Positions 9,599 through 18,422 of a stretch of 64,000 nt of DNA are shown here, piece by piece. The stretch lies in contig NZ_JBFMIA010000001.1 of assembly GCF_040801915.1 (NCBI RefSeq), positions 496,001 to 560,000 of the forward strand, in the 5' to 3' direction. Each line of letters begins with the position of its first letter. The first letter of the stretch is position 1. The DNA is from Jeotgalibacillus marinus (GTDB lineage: Bacteria > Bacillota > Bacilli > Bacillales > Jeotgalibacillaceae). The position numbers and the translations under genes were made by a program. The notes under the pieces were generated by a model. That model was given only the letters and a program-made list of their open reading frames with translations, did no database searches and was not told the DNA's origin.

Positions 9599-10743
9599 CA
9601 CGATTTTTTTATACCCTCCATTAACGTTGGAATAACACTGTTCCACGTATATATAAATTGTTGCACGTCATCTTGAGTAGTTGAATGAGACATACTTATT
9701 CTAACTGATCCGACATTCGTTTGAAATGAAAATCCCATGGCCTCTATTGTTCGACTCGTTGAAGCTTTTTTAGAAGAACACGCACTAGTTGTTGATACGT
9801 AAATTCCGTCCCTTTCAAGTGCGTGTACAATTACCTCACCTTTCAAGCCTGGGATCGACACATTTAAAATATGTGGTGCCCCTTTGATAGGAGGACTTAC
9901 GATTGTCACACCTTTAAATGAAGAAAAATACTCGGTCAATTGCTTACGGAAGCATTCAAGCTGCTCGTTTTTCTCTTTGTTTTCCCTAACCATCCGCATC
10001 GCTTTCGCCATTGAGACAGCTCCTGCCACATTTTCTGTGCCACTTCTGAAACTTGATTCTTGATCTCCACCCCTCTGTTCGGTGCGAAAGGGAATATTTT
10101 TTCTTCTATATAAAAGTCCAGTCCCTTTTAAACCGTGGAATTTATGCGCAGATAAAGAAAGCAGGTCAATGTTTGACTCTGATATATTCAACGAAACCTT
10201 ACCAAAGCCTTGGATCGCATCTACGTGAAAGCTTGCTCTTGAATTTTTTTTTATCAGCGCTCCCGCTTCAGCAATTGGTTGAATTGATCCAACTTCATTA
10301 TTTACATGCATGATGGAGACAATGATGGTATTTTTGTTTAATGCTTTTTCCAGTGCATCTAAAGAAATCACTCCGTTACGATCTACAGGCAAAATAGTCA
10401 CCTCAAACCCCTCTTCTTTTAACTGTTGAAAAACATTATAGACAGAAGGATGCTCAATAGAGGTTGTGATAATATGATTACCTTTATGTCGATTGGCTCT
10501 TACCACACCTTTTAAGGCTAAATTATTCGATTCCGTTCCACCTGATGTAAAAATAATCTCATCTTTCTCTACTCTTAAGATTTCAGCAATTTGCTCTCGA
10601 GCTCTCCCAAGCAAAGTTGATGCTTTTGAACCGAGATTGTGGAGAGAAGATGGATTGCCAAAATAGTCTTCGCTAACGGTTAAGAATGATGAGAGTACTT
10701 CTTTATATGGTTTCGTCGTTGCACTATTGTCTAAATAAATCAT
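9598..10743 (-). CDS. nifZ: Cysteine desulfurase (NifZ/IscS-like), partner of ThiI
   Basis: A 381-aa PLP enzyme that moves sulfur from cysteine to ThiI. It starts MIYLDNSATTKPY. The PLP lysine lies in LSAHKFHGLKG, and the catalytic cysteine in the active-site loop STTSACSSKKA near residue 325. The coupling to thiI identifies it as the ThiI-dedicated desulfurase rather than the SUF enzyme. The frame also opens three codons earlier at a GTG; the ATG start matches the family. A 67-base piece homologous to its interior recurs at 12411-12477, a scar of the brnQ duplication. Confidence 0.92.
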   Translation of the reverse strand: MIYLDNSATTKPYKEVLSSFLTVSEDYFGNPSSLHNLGSKASTLLGRAREQIAEILRVEKDEIIFTSGGTESNNLALKGVVRANRHKGNHIITTSIEHPSVYNVFQQLKEEGFEVTILPVDRNGVISLDALEKALNKNTIIVSIMHVNNEVGSIQPIAEAGALIKKNSRASFHVDAIQGFGKVSLNISESNIDLLSLSAHKFHGLKGTGLLYRRKNIPFRTEQRGGDQESSFRSGTENVAGAVSMAKAMRMVRENKEKNEQLECFRKQLTEYFSSFKGVTIVSPPIKGAPHILNVSIPGLKGEVIVHALERDGIYVSTTSACSSKKASTSRTIEAMGFSFQTNVGSVRISMSHSTTQDDVQQFIYTWNSVIPTLMEGIKKS

Positions 10744-10888
10744 TCTACTCACTCTTTCATTGTTCTTAAACGTTGGGGCTGTTCTTTCAAAACAACCTTA
10801 TCATATCACAGATTATTATGAACGTATGATACATCACTTAATTCAATATCGTAATTGTTATAACAATATAAATAATTAAGATCATTTA

Positions 10889-10923
10889 AATTTTCGACAT
10901 ATTTCGTCTTTTTGTGTTAAGAT
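10889..10923 (+). promoter_or_regulatory. Putative promoter with CodY-like box, brnQ copy 1
   Basis: TCGACA and TAAGAT are separated by 18 bases, 39 bases before the start codon. The overlapping AATTTTCGACATATT matches the 15-base CodY box (AATTTTCWGAAAATT) at 11 positions. CodY repression of branched-chain amino acid transport is established in Bacillus; its action here is inferred. The same element stands before copy 2. Confidence 0.45.
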
Positions 10924-10961
10924 GTTGCTGAGATCAGTGATATCATTTATTGGAGGACATT

Positions 10962-12308
10962 ATGAAATCAAACACTTTATCTTTTGGTAGCATTTTCACT
11001 ATTGGTCTAATGCTATTTGCATTATTTTTAGGAGCAGGAAATATGATATTCCCACCTCTCCTCGGCCAACAAGCGGGTGAACAAGTTGGAATCGCAATTT
11101 TAGGTTTTTTATTTACAGGGGTCGGGTTGCCTCTACTAGGTGTTATCGCAATCGCCTACACTGGCGGAAATCCTCAGCAATTAGCAAGTCGTGTACACCC
11201 AATTTTCGGAATAATCTTTACAATCACACTTTATCTAGCACTTGGTCCTTTTTTTGGCATTCCAAGAACAGCAACAGTTAGCTATGAGATAGGGGTACTA
11301 CCCTTTTTACCAGATGGATTAATAAGCTCTGGATTGCCATTGTTACTTTTTTCGGTTGTCTTTTTCACATTGACAGCTTTATTGTCTCTTAACCCTTCAC
11401 AATTAGTAAATCGCATTGGGAAATTTTTAACTCCAGCATTAATAGTTATTTTAACCACTTTGATTGCAGGTGCTTTTATCACACCTATGGGATCTCCAGG
11501 TGAACCAACAGAAGCATACGCATCTTCTGCTTTTTTTACTGGTTTTATTGAAGGTTATTTAACGCTGGATGCAATTGCGGCACTTGCTTTTGCTATTGTC
11601 GTGATTACAGCAATTAAAGAAAAAAATGTAACGGACCGATCAGCCATTGTTCGTGTCACTATTTATGCTGGGTTAATTGCAGCAACTGGTTTAGCTCTTG
11701 TCTATCTGGCTTTAAGTCATATAGGTGCAACCAGTATTTCCGCAATTGGCGAGCAAGCCAACGGTGGAGCGCTATTGTCGGCAGTAGCCTCTTATTTATA
11801 TGGATCAAGCGGAGCGGTCATTTTAGGCTTAGCCATTGCAGCCGCATGTCTTACGACATCGATTGGATTGGTGTCTGCAACGTCAACGTATTTCTCTAGA
11901 CTTATCCCTTCTGTGTCGTACCGTTCGTTTGTTTTTATTTTCTCTGGATTCAGTATGGTCGTTGCAAACGTTGGGCTTACACAATTGATTTCATTTTCCT
12001 TACCTGTTCTTGTGATGATTTATCCAATGGCGATCGTATTGATCTTTCTGTCATTTATCGACCCATTGTTTAATGGATTCAGAGCTGTTTATATTGGAAC
12101 GATCATTCCTACTTTTATTATTGGTGTGTGTGATGGTTTGTCAGCAGCTGGATTTTTAGGAAATGGTATAGCTTCTGCTCTTGCCTTCTTACCTTTAATG
12201 GAACAAGGCGTTGGCTGGATCGTTCCTGCTATTGTTGGTGGCTTTATCGGATTCGCTATTGCACACATTCTTCGACACTCAGCCAGAACATCGACTACAC
12301 ACATATAA
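10962..12308 (+). CDS. brnQ: Branched-chain amino acid:cation symporter BrnQ/BraB, copy 1
   Basis: A 448-aa LIVCS-family transporter importing leucine, isoleucine and valine with a cation, with about twelve membrane helices. The N-terminal signature ALFLGAGNMIFPPLLGQQAG and the block GYLTLDAIAALAFAIVV are typical. The true start is ATG, six bases after GGAGG. It stands divergent from iscS, as braB does in B. subtilis. A near-identical second copy begins 1.4 kb downstream. The copies share a promoter region, terminator and most residues, and differ mainly in conservative changes inside helices. Confidence 0.93.
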   Translation: MKSNTLSFGSIFTIGLMLFALFLGAGNMIFPPLLGQQAGEQVGIAILGFLFTGVGLPLLGVIAIAYTGGNPQQLASRVHPIFGIIFTITLYLALGPFFGIPRTATVSYEIGVLPFLPDGLISSGLPLLLFSVVFFTLTALLSLNPSQLVNRIGKFLTPALIVILTTLIAGAFITPMGSPGEPTEAYASSAFFTGFIEGYLTLDAIAALAFAIVVITAIKEKNVTDRSAIVRVTIYAGLIAATGLALVYLALSHIGATSISAIGEQANGGALLSAVASYLYGSSGAVILGLAIAAACLTTSIGLVSATSTYFSRLIPSVSYRSFVFIFSGFSMVVANVGLTQLISFSLPVLVMIYPMAIVLIFLSFIDPLFNGFRAVYIGTIIPTFIIGVCDGLSAAGFLGNGIASALAFLPLMEQGVGWIVPAIVGGFIGFAIAHILRHSARTSTTHI

Positions 12309-12315
12309 ATATGGA

Positions 12316-12353
12316 AAAGAGGTTGGTTCCCAATGTGGGAACCAACCTCTTTT
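12316..12353 (+). terminator. Rho-independent terminator of brnQ copy 1
   Basis: The stem AGAGGTTGGTTCCCA/TGGGAACCAACCTCT with a three-base loop is followed by TTTT. It is the same hairpin that stands between brnQ copy 2 and ezrA. Confidence 0.9.
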
Positions 12354-12410
12354 AGTTGAATTTAAGCATATTGATCTTCTTTACGTTGTCTTAGGTGACG
12401 ATTCTTCAAT
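12354..12410 (-). repeat. Duplicated 3' tail of ezrA (duplication scar)
   Basis: The 57 bases after the brnQ-1 terminator match the last codons of ezrA and its stop (15128-15183) with only a few differences. ezrA itself starts and ends elsewhere, so this is an orphan tail carried along when the brnQ segment was duplicated. Confidence 0.85.
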
Positions 12411-12477
12411 TTTGTCCATTGGCTCTTACCATACCATTTACGACTAAATTATTTGATTCCGTTCCATCTGCTGTAGA
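12411..12477 (-). repeat. Duplicated internal fragment of the cysteine desulfurase gene (duplication scar)
   Basis: These 67 bases align without gaps to about 10485-10551 inside iscS, sharing blocks such as ATTGGCTCTTACCA and GATTCCGTTCCA. Read on the minus strand they still encode GTESNNL, the conserved iscS motif. The match stops abruptly at 12477, where foreign DNA begins. Confidence 0.8.
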
Positions 12478-12544
12478 CAAGTCAGGGCTAGCTCGACAGT
12501 CATCAGTAGGGCAAAGCTGATTACATTGGACCTCTTGTGCTAGA

Positions 12545-12900
12545 TCCAAAACTCATCCATTGGTAAAAACATCCGGATCAGGAACAAAAGCCTCGGATGA
12601 GACAAATCCTACCATTTGAAGACAGTCACTCTCACCGGGTTCCTGGGCTTTAAAAGTTGCCATAAGACTCGGCTGATCAGGAGCCACTCTGGTTTTACTG
12701 TTACTCCCATTCCAGAATAAAAGTGAACTTGATAATTGGACCAACTTGTGAATTCGATACCAATGGTTTTACTCCTGCTTCTGCGAGAACACACTTATCG
12801 CCGATCGTAACAATAGTGTCATTTAAATATCCCGTAGCAACTGAAGAACATATGAACTCTCCTTCGTCTATATCTTCTTGGAAAAATAAATAGCACAGTA
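12545..12900 (-). pseudogene. Frameshifted unknown coding remnant
   Basis: Two overlapping minus-strand frames read as one protein if a frameshift near 12725 is repaired. The upstream part contains DTIVTIGDKCVLAEAGVKPL and the downstream part contains KTRVAPDQPSLMATFKAQEP before a stop near 12553. There is no ribosome site and no start. I do not recognise the family. It sits in DNA that replaced the rest of the duplicated iscS copy between the two brnQ genes. Confidence 0.35.
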
Positions 12901-12997
12901 GGTTTCATCCCGTTCACTTTTATCGGTCATGGCAATCCGTCTCTAGGGATAAATGTGATACGAGTGACCCATCCGATATTTGTAATTGATTAATCTT

Positions 12998-13020
12998 AGC
13001 ATCCTTCGGGGTGCTTTTTA
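12998..13020 (+). terminator. Orphan hairpin terminator
   Basis: The stem AGCATCC/GGGTGCT with a TTCG tetraloop is followed by TTTTTATA on the plus strand. No plus-strand gene ends here; it may be the end of a lost gene or of a small RNA. Confidence 0.5.
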
Positions 13021-13122
13021 TAAGGGGCTTCCATTAATTATAAGGTGCCCTTGTAATCTCTCTGTTTTCTCGGTAATCTCTTTGATACTATATTTTTTGT
13101 CGTATAACGTACATCTGGCTAT

Positions 13123-13150
13123 ACATAAGTAATCTATTAAACATACGATA
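13123..13150 (+). promoter_or_regulatory. Possible sigma-K type promoter of the 118-aa gene
   Basis: CATACGATA at 13142-13150 matches the sigma-K -10 pattern CATAnnnTA, and an AC dinucleotide stands 17 bases upstream as the minimal -35. The distance to the start codon is 30 bases. The elements are short and could occur by chance in AT-rich DNA. Confidence 0.3.
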
Positions 13151-13180
13151 ATATAGATCAACTAGGAAGGAGGTGTTTAA

Positions 13181-13537
13181 ATGACTCTATCTAAAAAGAT
13201 ACGCGAAACCTCGGGCGTACTCTTTCGACCAGTAGGTGCTTTTTCGGGTCATTTTGAACTTGCAAATGAAGATAAAACAAAATCGTGTGAAGTAACCGTT
13301 CAAGTATTAGATTGGGAAGACTCCCAAGCACCAAAAGTAATATTTGAAGAAACATTTGAAATTGATCCACGCACTCGTGTTGCAGTTGACGTCGTAGTGC
13401 CTAATCACTATTCATTTGAAGTAAAAAAAGATAATTCAAAATGCATTGGGAATCTCTTCTTACTTGACCAAGATGGCTGTACTGTGGGATATACTGTACT
13501 AGCAAGTGATTTCATAGATGTATCTCATTGTTCATAA
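13181..13537 (+). CDS. Unknown 118-aa protein
   Basis: I do not recognise this protein. AAGGAGGTGTTTAA precedes the ATG, so it is probably expressed. The sequence has no membrane segment or signal peptide. It is predicted to be mostly beta strand, with motifs such as VLFRPVGAFSGHFELANED and RVAVDVVVPNHYSFEV, and it has four cysteines, one of them two residues from the C-terminus. A possible sigma-K promoter precedes it, so a mother-cell or spore-surface role is a guess. It sits alone in the foreign segment between the duplicated brnQ genes. Confidence 0.65.
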   Translation: MTLSKKIRETSGVLFRPVGAFSGHFELANEDKTKSCEVTVQVLDWEDSQAPKVIFEETFEIDPRTRVAVDVVVPNHYSFEVKKDNSKCIGNLFLLDQDGCTVGYTVLASDFIDVSHCS

Positions 13538-13659
13538 TGATGATGAGAAAATACCATCATCTCCATTATTATTAACGATATTCCCTTTAGATACATCGCT
13601 TAATTCACTATGGTTATTGTTATAATAATAAATCTTTTTAAAATAATTACGAACATTTA

Positions 13660-13695
13660 AATTTTCGACAAATTTCGCCTTTTCTGTGTTATGAT
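13660..13695 (+). promoter_or_regulatory. Putative promoter with CodY-like box, brnQ copy 2
   Basis: The -10 is TATGAT, 19 bases after TCGACA. The overlapping AATTTTCGACAAATT matches the CodY box at 12 of 15 positions. The homology to the copy-1 upstream region begins near 13589. Confidence 0.45.
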
Positions 13696-13733
13696 GTTGC
13701 TGAGATCAGTGATATCAATTATTGGAGGGCATT

Positions 13734-15080
13734 ATGAAGTCAAACACTTTATCTTTTGGTAGTATTCTTACTATTGGTTTAATGCTATTTGCATTGTTTT
13801 TAGGGGCAGGAAACATGATATTCCCACCTCTCCTCGGCCAACAAGCAGGTGAACACGTTGGATTAGCAATTTTAGGTTTTTTATTTACAGGAGTCGGGTT
13901 GCCTCTACTAGGTATTATGGCGATCGCCTACACTGGTGGAAATCCTCAGCAATTAGCAAGCCGTGTGCACCCAGTTTTCGGAATAGTGTTTATAATTACG
14001 CTTTACCTTACAATTGGTCCTTTTTATGCACTTCCGAGAACAGCGACAGTTTCCTATGAGATAGGGATAGTCCCCTTTTTACCAGATATATTAATGGGCT
14101 CTACATTACCATTGTTACTATTTTCGGTTCTGTTTTTTATATTGACAGCTTTATTGTCTCTTAACCCTTCTAAATTAGTAGATCGCATTGGGAAATTTTT
14201 AACTCCAGCATTATTGATCATTTTAACTACTTTGGTTGCAGGTGCTTTTATAACACCTATGGGATCTCCAGGTGAACCAACAGAAGCATACGCATCTTCT
14301 GCTTTTTTTACCGGTTTTATTGAAGGTTATTTAACGCTGGATGCGCTTGGGGCACTTGTTTTTGCTATAGTAGTGATTCAAGCAATTAAAGAAAAAAATA
14401 TAACGGATCGCTCATCCATTGTTCGTGTTACTATGTATGCTGGATTAATTGCCGCAACTGGTTTAGCTCTTGTCTATTTGGCTTTAAGTCATTTAGGTGC
14501 AACCAGTATTTCCGCAATTGGCGAGCAAGATAACGGTGGAACACTATTGTCGGCAGTTGTTTCTTATTTATATGGATCAAGCGGAGCGGTCATCCTAGCC
14601 TTAGCTATTGCGGCCGCATGTCTTACGACATCGGTTGGGTTGGTCACTGCAACGTCAACGTATTTCTCTAGACTTATCCCTTCTTTGTCGTACCGTTCGT
14701 TTGTTTTTATTTTCTCTGGATTCAGTATGATTGTTTCGAACATTGGACTTACACAGTTGATTGCCATTTCCATACCTGTCCTTGTAATGATTTATCCAAT
14801 TGCGATCGTATTGATCTTTTTGGCATTTATCGACCCACTTTTTAATGGCTACAGAGCTGTTTATATTGGGACAATGATTCCTACTATTATTATTGGTGTG
14901 TTTGATGGTTTATCAGCATCTGGATTAGTAGGAACTGATTTCACTTCTTCACTTGCGTTTTTACCTTTAATGGAACAAGGCGTTGGGTGGGTCGTTCCTG
15001 CTATTGTTGGTGGCTTTATTGGATTCGGTATTGCACTTATTCTTCAACACTCAGCTAGAACATCTACTACACACACATAA
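13734..15080 (+). CDS. brnQ: Branched-chain amino acid:cation symporter BrnQ/BraB, copy 2
   Basis: A 448-aa paralogue of the gene at 10962, of equal length and without gaps, with the same start context (GGAGGGCATT before ATG) and the same terminator. All family motifs are intact, including ALFLGAGNMIFPPLLGQQAG and PMGSPGEPTEAYASSAFFTG. Differences cluster in the helices around residues 90-130 and 305-430, so substrate affinity or cation preference could have diverged. This copy keeps the ancestral contact with ezrA, while copy 1 keeps the contact with iscS, which shows how the tandem duplication arose. Confidence 0.93.
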   Translation: MKSNTLSFGSILTIGLMLFALFLGAGNMIFPPLLGQQAGEHVGLAILGFLFTGVGLPLLGIMAIAYTGGNPQQLASRVHPVFGIVFIITLYLTIGPFYALPRTATVSYEIGIVPFLPDILMGSTLPLLLFSVLFFILTALLSLNPSKLVDRIGKFLTPALLIILTTLVAGAFITPMGSPGEPTEAYASSAFFTGFIEGYLTLDALGALVFAIVVIQAIKEKNITDRSSIVRVTMYAGLIAATGLALVYLALSHLGATSISAIGEQDNGGTLLSAVVSYLYGSSGAVILALAIAAACLTTSVGLVTATSTYFSRLIPSLSYRSFVFIFSGFSMIVSNIGLTQLIAISIPVLVMIYPIAIVLIFLAFIDPLFNGYRAVYIGTMIPTIIIGVFDGLSASGLVGTDFTSSLAFLPLMEQGVGWVVPAIVGGFIGFGIALILQHSARTSTTHT

Positions 15081-15086
15081 ATATCA

Positions 15087-15127
15087 AAAAGAGGTTGGTT
15101 CCCAATGTGGGAACCAACCTCTTTTTT
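15087..15127. terminator. Bidirectional terminator between brnQ copy 2 and ezrA
   Basis: The stem AGAGGTTGGTTCCCA/TGGGAACCAACCTCT is flanked by AAAAA and TTTTTT, serving both convergent genes. Confidence 0.9.
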
Positions 15128-15135
15128 AGTTGAAT

Positions 15136-16845
15136 TTAAGCATATTGATCTTCTTTCGTTGTCTTAGGTGACAATTCTTCGATGCGCTTTAAAGCACCAG
15201 GTTCAACGCTTTCGATTGCTTCAGCTGCTTTTTCTAACGCCTCTTGGTATTGCCCTTGTCTAAATAAAAGTTCAGCTTCACTCAATCCGATATAAACGGC
15301 TTCGTATTTACTACGATAACGGTTTCCATATTGAATGACTCGTTCAACTGATTGTGCAGTTTTAATCATGTCATTTGTATCATTGTAAACAGCATCAATC
15401 ATTTCGTTAGATGTTGCTGCATGCTGTTGAATCGTAACAATATTTAATGGCTTCTCACTTAAACTTTGCTCTAATTGAAAAAGTTGTTCATGTGCATCTC
15501 TTGCTTGGTTTAAAATATATTCAGGGAAGCTAGGTAGGTTAGTCGTTCGCAACATCCGATCTTGTTCTTTTAGTTTGAACTTAAGCTGTTGCTTTAATTC
15601 ACGTACCTTTACTTCGTCTTGACGTAGGCTTTGTAGCTGTTCTTTAAACGATTGTTGTGCTGGTTGAATGTCATTTAACTCTTCGCGGATTGTATACATT
15701 TCAGACCACAAAGTAGAATACGCGGTTTCATTCATACCGATTCGTTCTTTTATTATTGCGTATTTATTATGCAAAAGACCAATTCGTTTATCAAACCCTT
15801 TTGGTATATCTAAATCGCTTGGATTCAATGTGTAACCTTGACGTACAAATTCTATTTCCGTTTGAAGAGAAGTATTTTGTTCATGCATTTGATCAAGCCA
15901 TTGAGCAGTTGATTCGTCATACTGCTTAATGTTAGCTAGAGCATCCACTTCTTTTTCCAAAAAATCGTATAAGGAGTCAATTCTTTGGTGAGTCTTGATA
16001 ATCAGTTCTTCAGCCTCAGTTATTTCCAGTCGATTCACATGCGTTCTTGCTTGTTCAATCGATTGTTGAAGTGTAGTTGTATCTTTTTCAATCGGCACAT
16101 GTGCTAGAGGGTAACCAGCCTGTACCATTTCTTCAAAGCCATCCTTCATCTCTGTTAACTCGGCAGGCAGAGCGTAATGAATCTCATTATAAATATCCGG
16201 AAGCTGAGCTAGCAAATGTGTAATTTGTGCTAGTTCATCTGTAATTGTTAGAACAAGCTCTCTTGCTGCTAAATAATTTCCTTCCAGAGTCATTTCATTG
16301 TATTGCATAAGCTTTGGGTCTAACGCTTCTATTTTGCGTTCAATAGCTTCAGCAGCTTTACCGTATGTATGACGTTGAGCAAATAACTCTTTTTTTGCTT
16401 CTTTAAAATCAGCTTGAATGGTTTCCATTTCAATTCTATTTTTCTCGTCACTACCCATAAGTTCTTCAAGTTCAACAAGAATCTGATTCATTTCAATTTC
16501 AGCTTTTTTTAACATTACATTAATTTCTTCTCTTATATGGGCAGATTTACGAAAACGTAATTTATCAATACATTCTTCTGCATCAAAAAGGAGTTTATCT
16601 ACTTCCCCTAAATCCACATCTAAAACTTTGGTCCACGTTTGGCGCCAACCTTCAAATAATTCTTCAGTCTGACCATTCATATTGAGCTTTTTAACTTTTG
16701 TCATTTCTTCAAGAATGGGGCGATGTTGAATTTCAAGTTTTAAATGTTCTAGTTTGTCCACTTCTTTATAAAGCTTTTTCCGCCAAAATAAAGATATGGT
16801 AAAAATTAGTATCACCAATACAACGGAACCGATTATATACTCCAT
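15136..16845 (-). CDS. ezrA: Septation ring formation regulator EzrA
   Basis: A 569-aa negative regulator of FtsZ-ring assembly. One N-terminal membrane helix (residues 2-22, outside-in) is followed by a basic linker and a long cytoplasmic alpha-helical region with spectrin-like repeats. The early segment MNGQTEELFEGWRQTW is the conserved EzrA block. The ATG is set by AGGAGGC five bases upstream; an 11-codon extension is open but unlikely. The length matches the family (about 560). It is convergent with brnQ copy 2. Confidence 0.96.
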   Translation of the reverse strand: MEYIIGSVVLVILIFTISLFWRKKLYKEVDKLEHLKLEIQHRPILEEMTKVKKLNMNGQTEELFEGWRQTWTKVLDVDLGEVDKLLFDAEECIDKLRFRKSAHIREEINVMLKKAEIEMNQILVELEELMGSDEKNRIEMETIQADFKEAKKELFAQRHTYGKAAEAIERKIEALDPKLMQYNEMTLEGNYLAARELVLTITDELAQITHLLAQLPDIYNEIHYALPAELTEMKDGFEEMVQAGYPLAHVPIEKDTTTLQQSIEQARTHVNRLEITEAEELIIKTHQRIDSLYDFLEKEVDALANIKQYDESTAQWLDQMHEQNTSLQTEIEFVRQGYTLNPSDLDIPKGFDKRIGLLHNKYAIIKERIGMNETAYSTLWSEMYTIREELNDIQPAQQSFKEQLQSLRQDEVKVRELKQQLKFKLKEQDRMLRTTNLPSFPEYILNQARDAHEQLFQLEQSLSEKPLNIVTIQQHAATSNEMIDAVYNDTNDMIKTAQSVERVIQYGNRYRSKYEAVYIGLSEAELLFRQGQYQEALEKAAEAIESVEPGALKRIEELSPKTTKEDQYA

Positions 16846-17149
16846 CTTAGGCCTCCTGTCCGAGCAACCGACACCCATGACTCACAATCATTGGATATGC
16901 ACGATATTGACTTTATAATATCATGTTATCAGTGATTTTTCTTTCTTTTTCTTATTTTTTTGACACGATTTTCAATTATTCTAAAATTCTCTGCTGTTTC
17001 CCTTATTATTCACCAATAGGTATTTAAATAGCGAGTTTACTTGCATGATTTTATGAGACCCCTACGCTCCTTACCTGTGTTTTACCGATTCAACCCCTGA
17101 GCAATATAGTAGAATGACTACTCTTTTGACATCCAGAAGCTTTAAAGGC
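16846..17149. other. Intergenic, no gene seen
   Basis: This AT-rich stretch between the ezrA start and the hisJ remnant has no frame with a ribosome site. The first 100 bases presumably hold the ezrA promoter, but I cannot identify one with confidence. The rest probably covered the lost 5' part of hisJ. Confidence 0.4.
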
Positions 17150-17627
17150 ATATAAAAAAAGACCTCGTCATTTCAAACAGGTCATGAGGTTGATTTTATA
17201 GTAGGATTTGAAACACAAATCCAGACATTTTATCCGACAATACGGAGACCAGTTAGACGCGCCATTTTATCCGTATACTTTTTTACTATCCTGAGGCATA
17301 CGAATGGATGGGCTAAAGTCACCAAGTATTTTCTACTATCAAACTACGCTTAAAACAGTGTTGGCTGAAATAGGACCATATAGATCAACTCTAATTGGTC
17401 ACATGACGCTAGTGCAAAATTTCAGCGACGTCATCAGTTTAAAGCGTCTTATCAATGAAATCTTCGCAGCTATCAACAAGAGGGGCTACGAATTTGATTA
17501 TAATGGAACAGGCTTTGGTTCCTGACTGCATGGAAGTGAATTCTGCTAATGACCTTGCCAAAAAAGCGCAATTCCGTGGAATTCCGCTCATTTATGGCTC
17601 TATGATTCCTCTAACTAATAACCACTG
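17150..17627 (+). pseudogene. hisJ: hisJ remnant (PHP-type histidinol-phosphatase)
   Basis: Three reading frames in succession carry HisJ-like sequence. At 17177-17270 the frame reads TGHEVDFIVGFETQI and then AILSV. From 17331 another frame reads TLKTVLAEIGPY, IGHMTLVQNF and YEFDYNGTGFG. From 17517 a third reads NDLAKKAQFRGIPLIYGS. These correspond in order to the middle and end of histidinol-phosphatase HisJ, the eighth step of histidine synthesis. The N-terminal metal-binding third is gone. In B. subtilis hisJ sits exactly between ezrA and yttP (refZ), so this is the decayed native gene. Confidence 0.8.
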
Positions 17628-18255
17628 AGGATTCGCATGTGACACCAAAAAACCATTCTTTTAAAATAGAGCTATATAAACGTGTAAACATTTTATCGCC
17701 TGGGTTCACATTCCAAAGCTCTTGCATCGTTTGACTTTGTAAAAATGGCATTGACAGCATTGAGGTTAATTGGATTAAAAAGAATGATGGTGAAATTTTT
17801 ATTGAAAAACCTTGTTCGATATCCAGTGCTAACAGCATTTTCCACATATATTGTTCTTTTCGTAAATAACAAGACGTCATTTCACGAACAATTTGACTGT
17901 CCATCGTTACTTCTCTCCATGCAAATCGAGCAAAACGATGGTGCTTCTGTTGAAATTCAATAACTGAAAGCGCCGCATCCATGGTATAAGAAATTTGTTC
18001 ACTCTTCCGTTGGTTTGAAGGTTTTGAGATATTTTCTAATACAGTTAAATAAGGTTCAAAAAAAGCAACTAAGCATTCTTCTAGCAGGCCTTGTTTTCCA
18101 GCAAAATAATATGAAATCGTCGCAACATTCACTCCAGCTTTCGCCGAAATTTCACGGATGCTAGTGGCATGATATCCTTTTGTATAAAATAAATCGACTG
18201 CTGCTACCATAACCTCAGATTTTGTTTCACGTTGTTGCAGAATGGCCATTTTCAT
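17611..18255 (-). CDS. refZ: TetR-family DNA-binding protein RefZ (YttP)
   Basis: A 214-aa TetR-type protein. The N-terminal helix-turn-helix is ISAKAGVNVATISYYFAGKQG, and the C-terminal domain matches RefZ/YttP in FARFAWREVTMDSQIVREMTS. In B. subtilis RefZ binds sites near the origin and shifts FtsZ-ring position at the onset of sporulation. I start it at MKMAILQQ after GGAAGG; the second methionine two codons on is also possible. Its 3' end overlaps the hisJ remnant on the other strand. It is divergent from msrC. Confidence 0.85.
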   Translation of the reverse strand: MKMAILQQRETKSEVMVAAVDLFYTKGYHATSIREISAKAGVNVATISYYFAGKQGLLEECLVAFFEPYLTVLENISKPSNQRKSEQISYTMDAALSVIEFQQKHHRFARFAWREVTMDSQIVREMTSCYLRKEQYMWKMLLALDIEQGFSIKISPSFFLIQLTSMLSMPFLQSQTMQELWNVNPGDKMFTRLYSSILKEWFFGVTCESSVVIS

Positions 18256-18422
18256 ACATCCTTCCATAATGATTGCTTCCAATCATGTATTATGCTAAAA
18301 ATAGAATACTGTCTTTACATACATTCTCTATTTATGACCGCGTACCTTCATAAATTTATCATCAAATATCGAGTCGGTACGTTAAGTTGACAGAATATTT
18401 AGTAAAAAAGAAGGTGAACCGC

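Noticed and set aside
17304..17525. A 73-codon plus-strand ORF as an independent gene
   Set aside because: Its sequence is the middle part of HisJ, continued in other frames on both sides, so it is part of a pseudogene.
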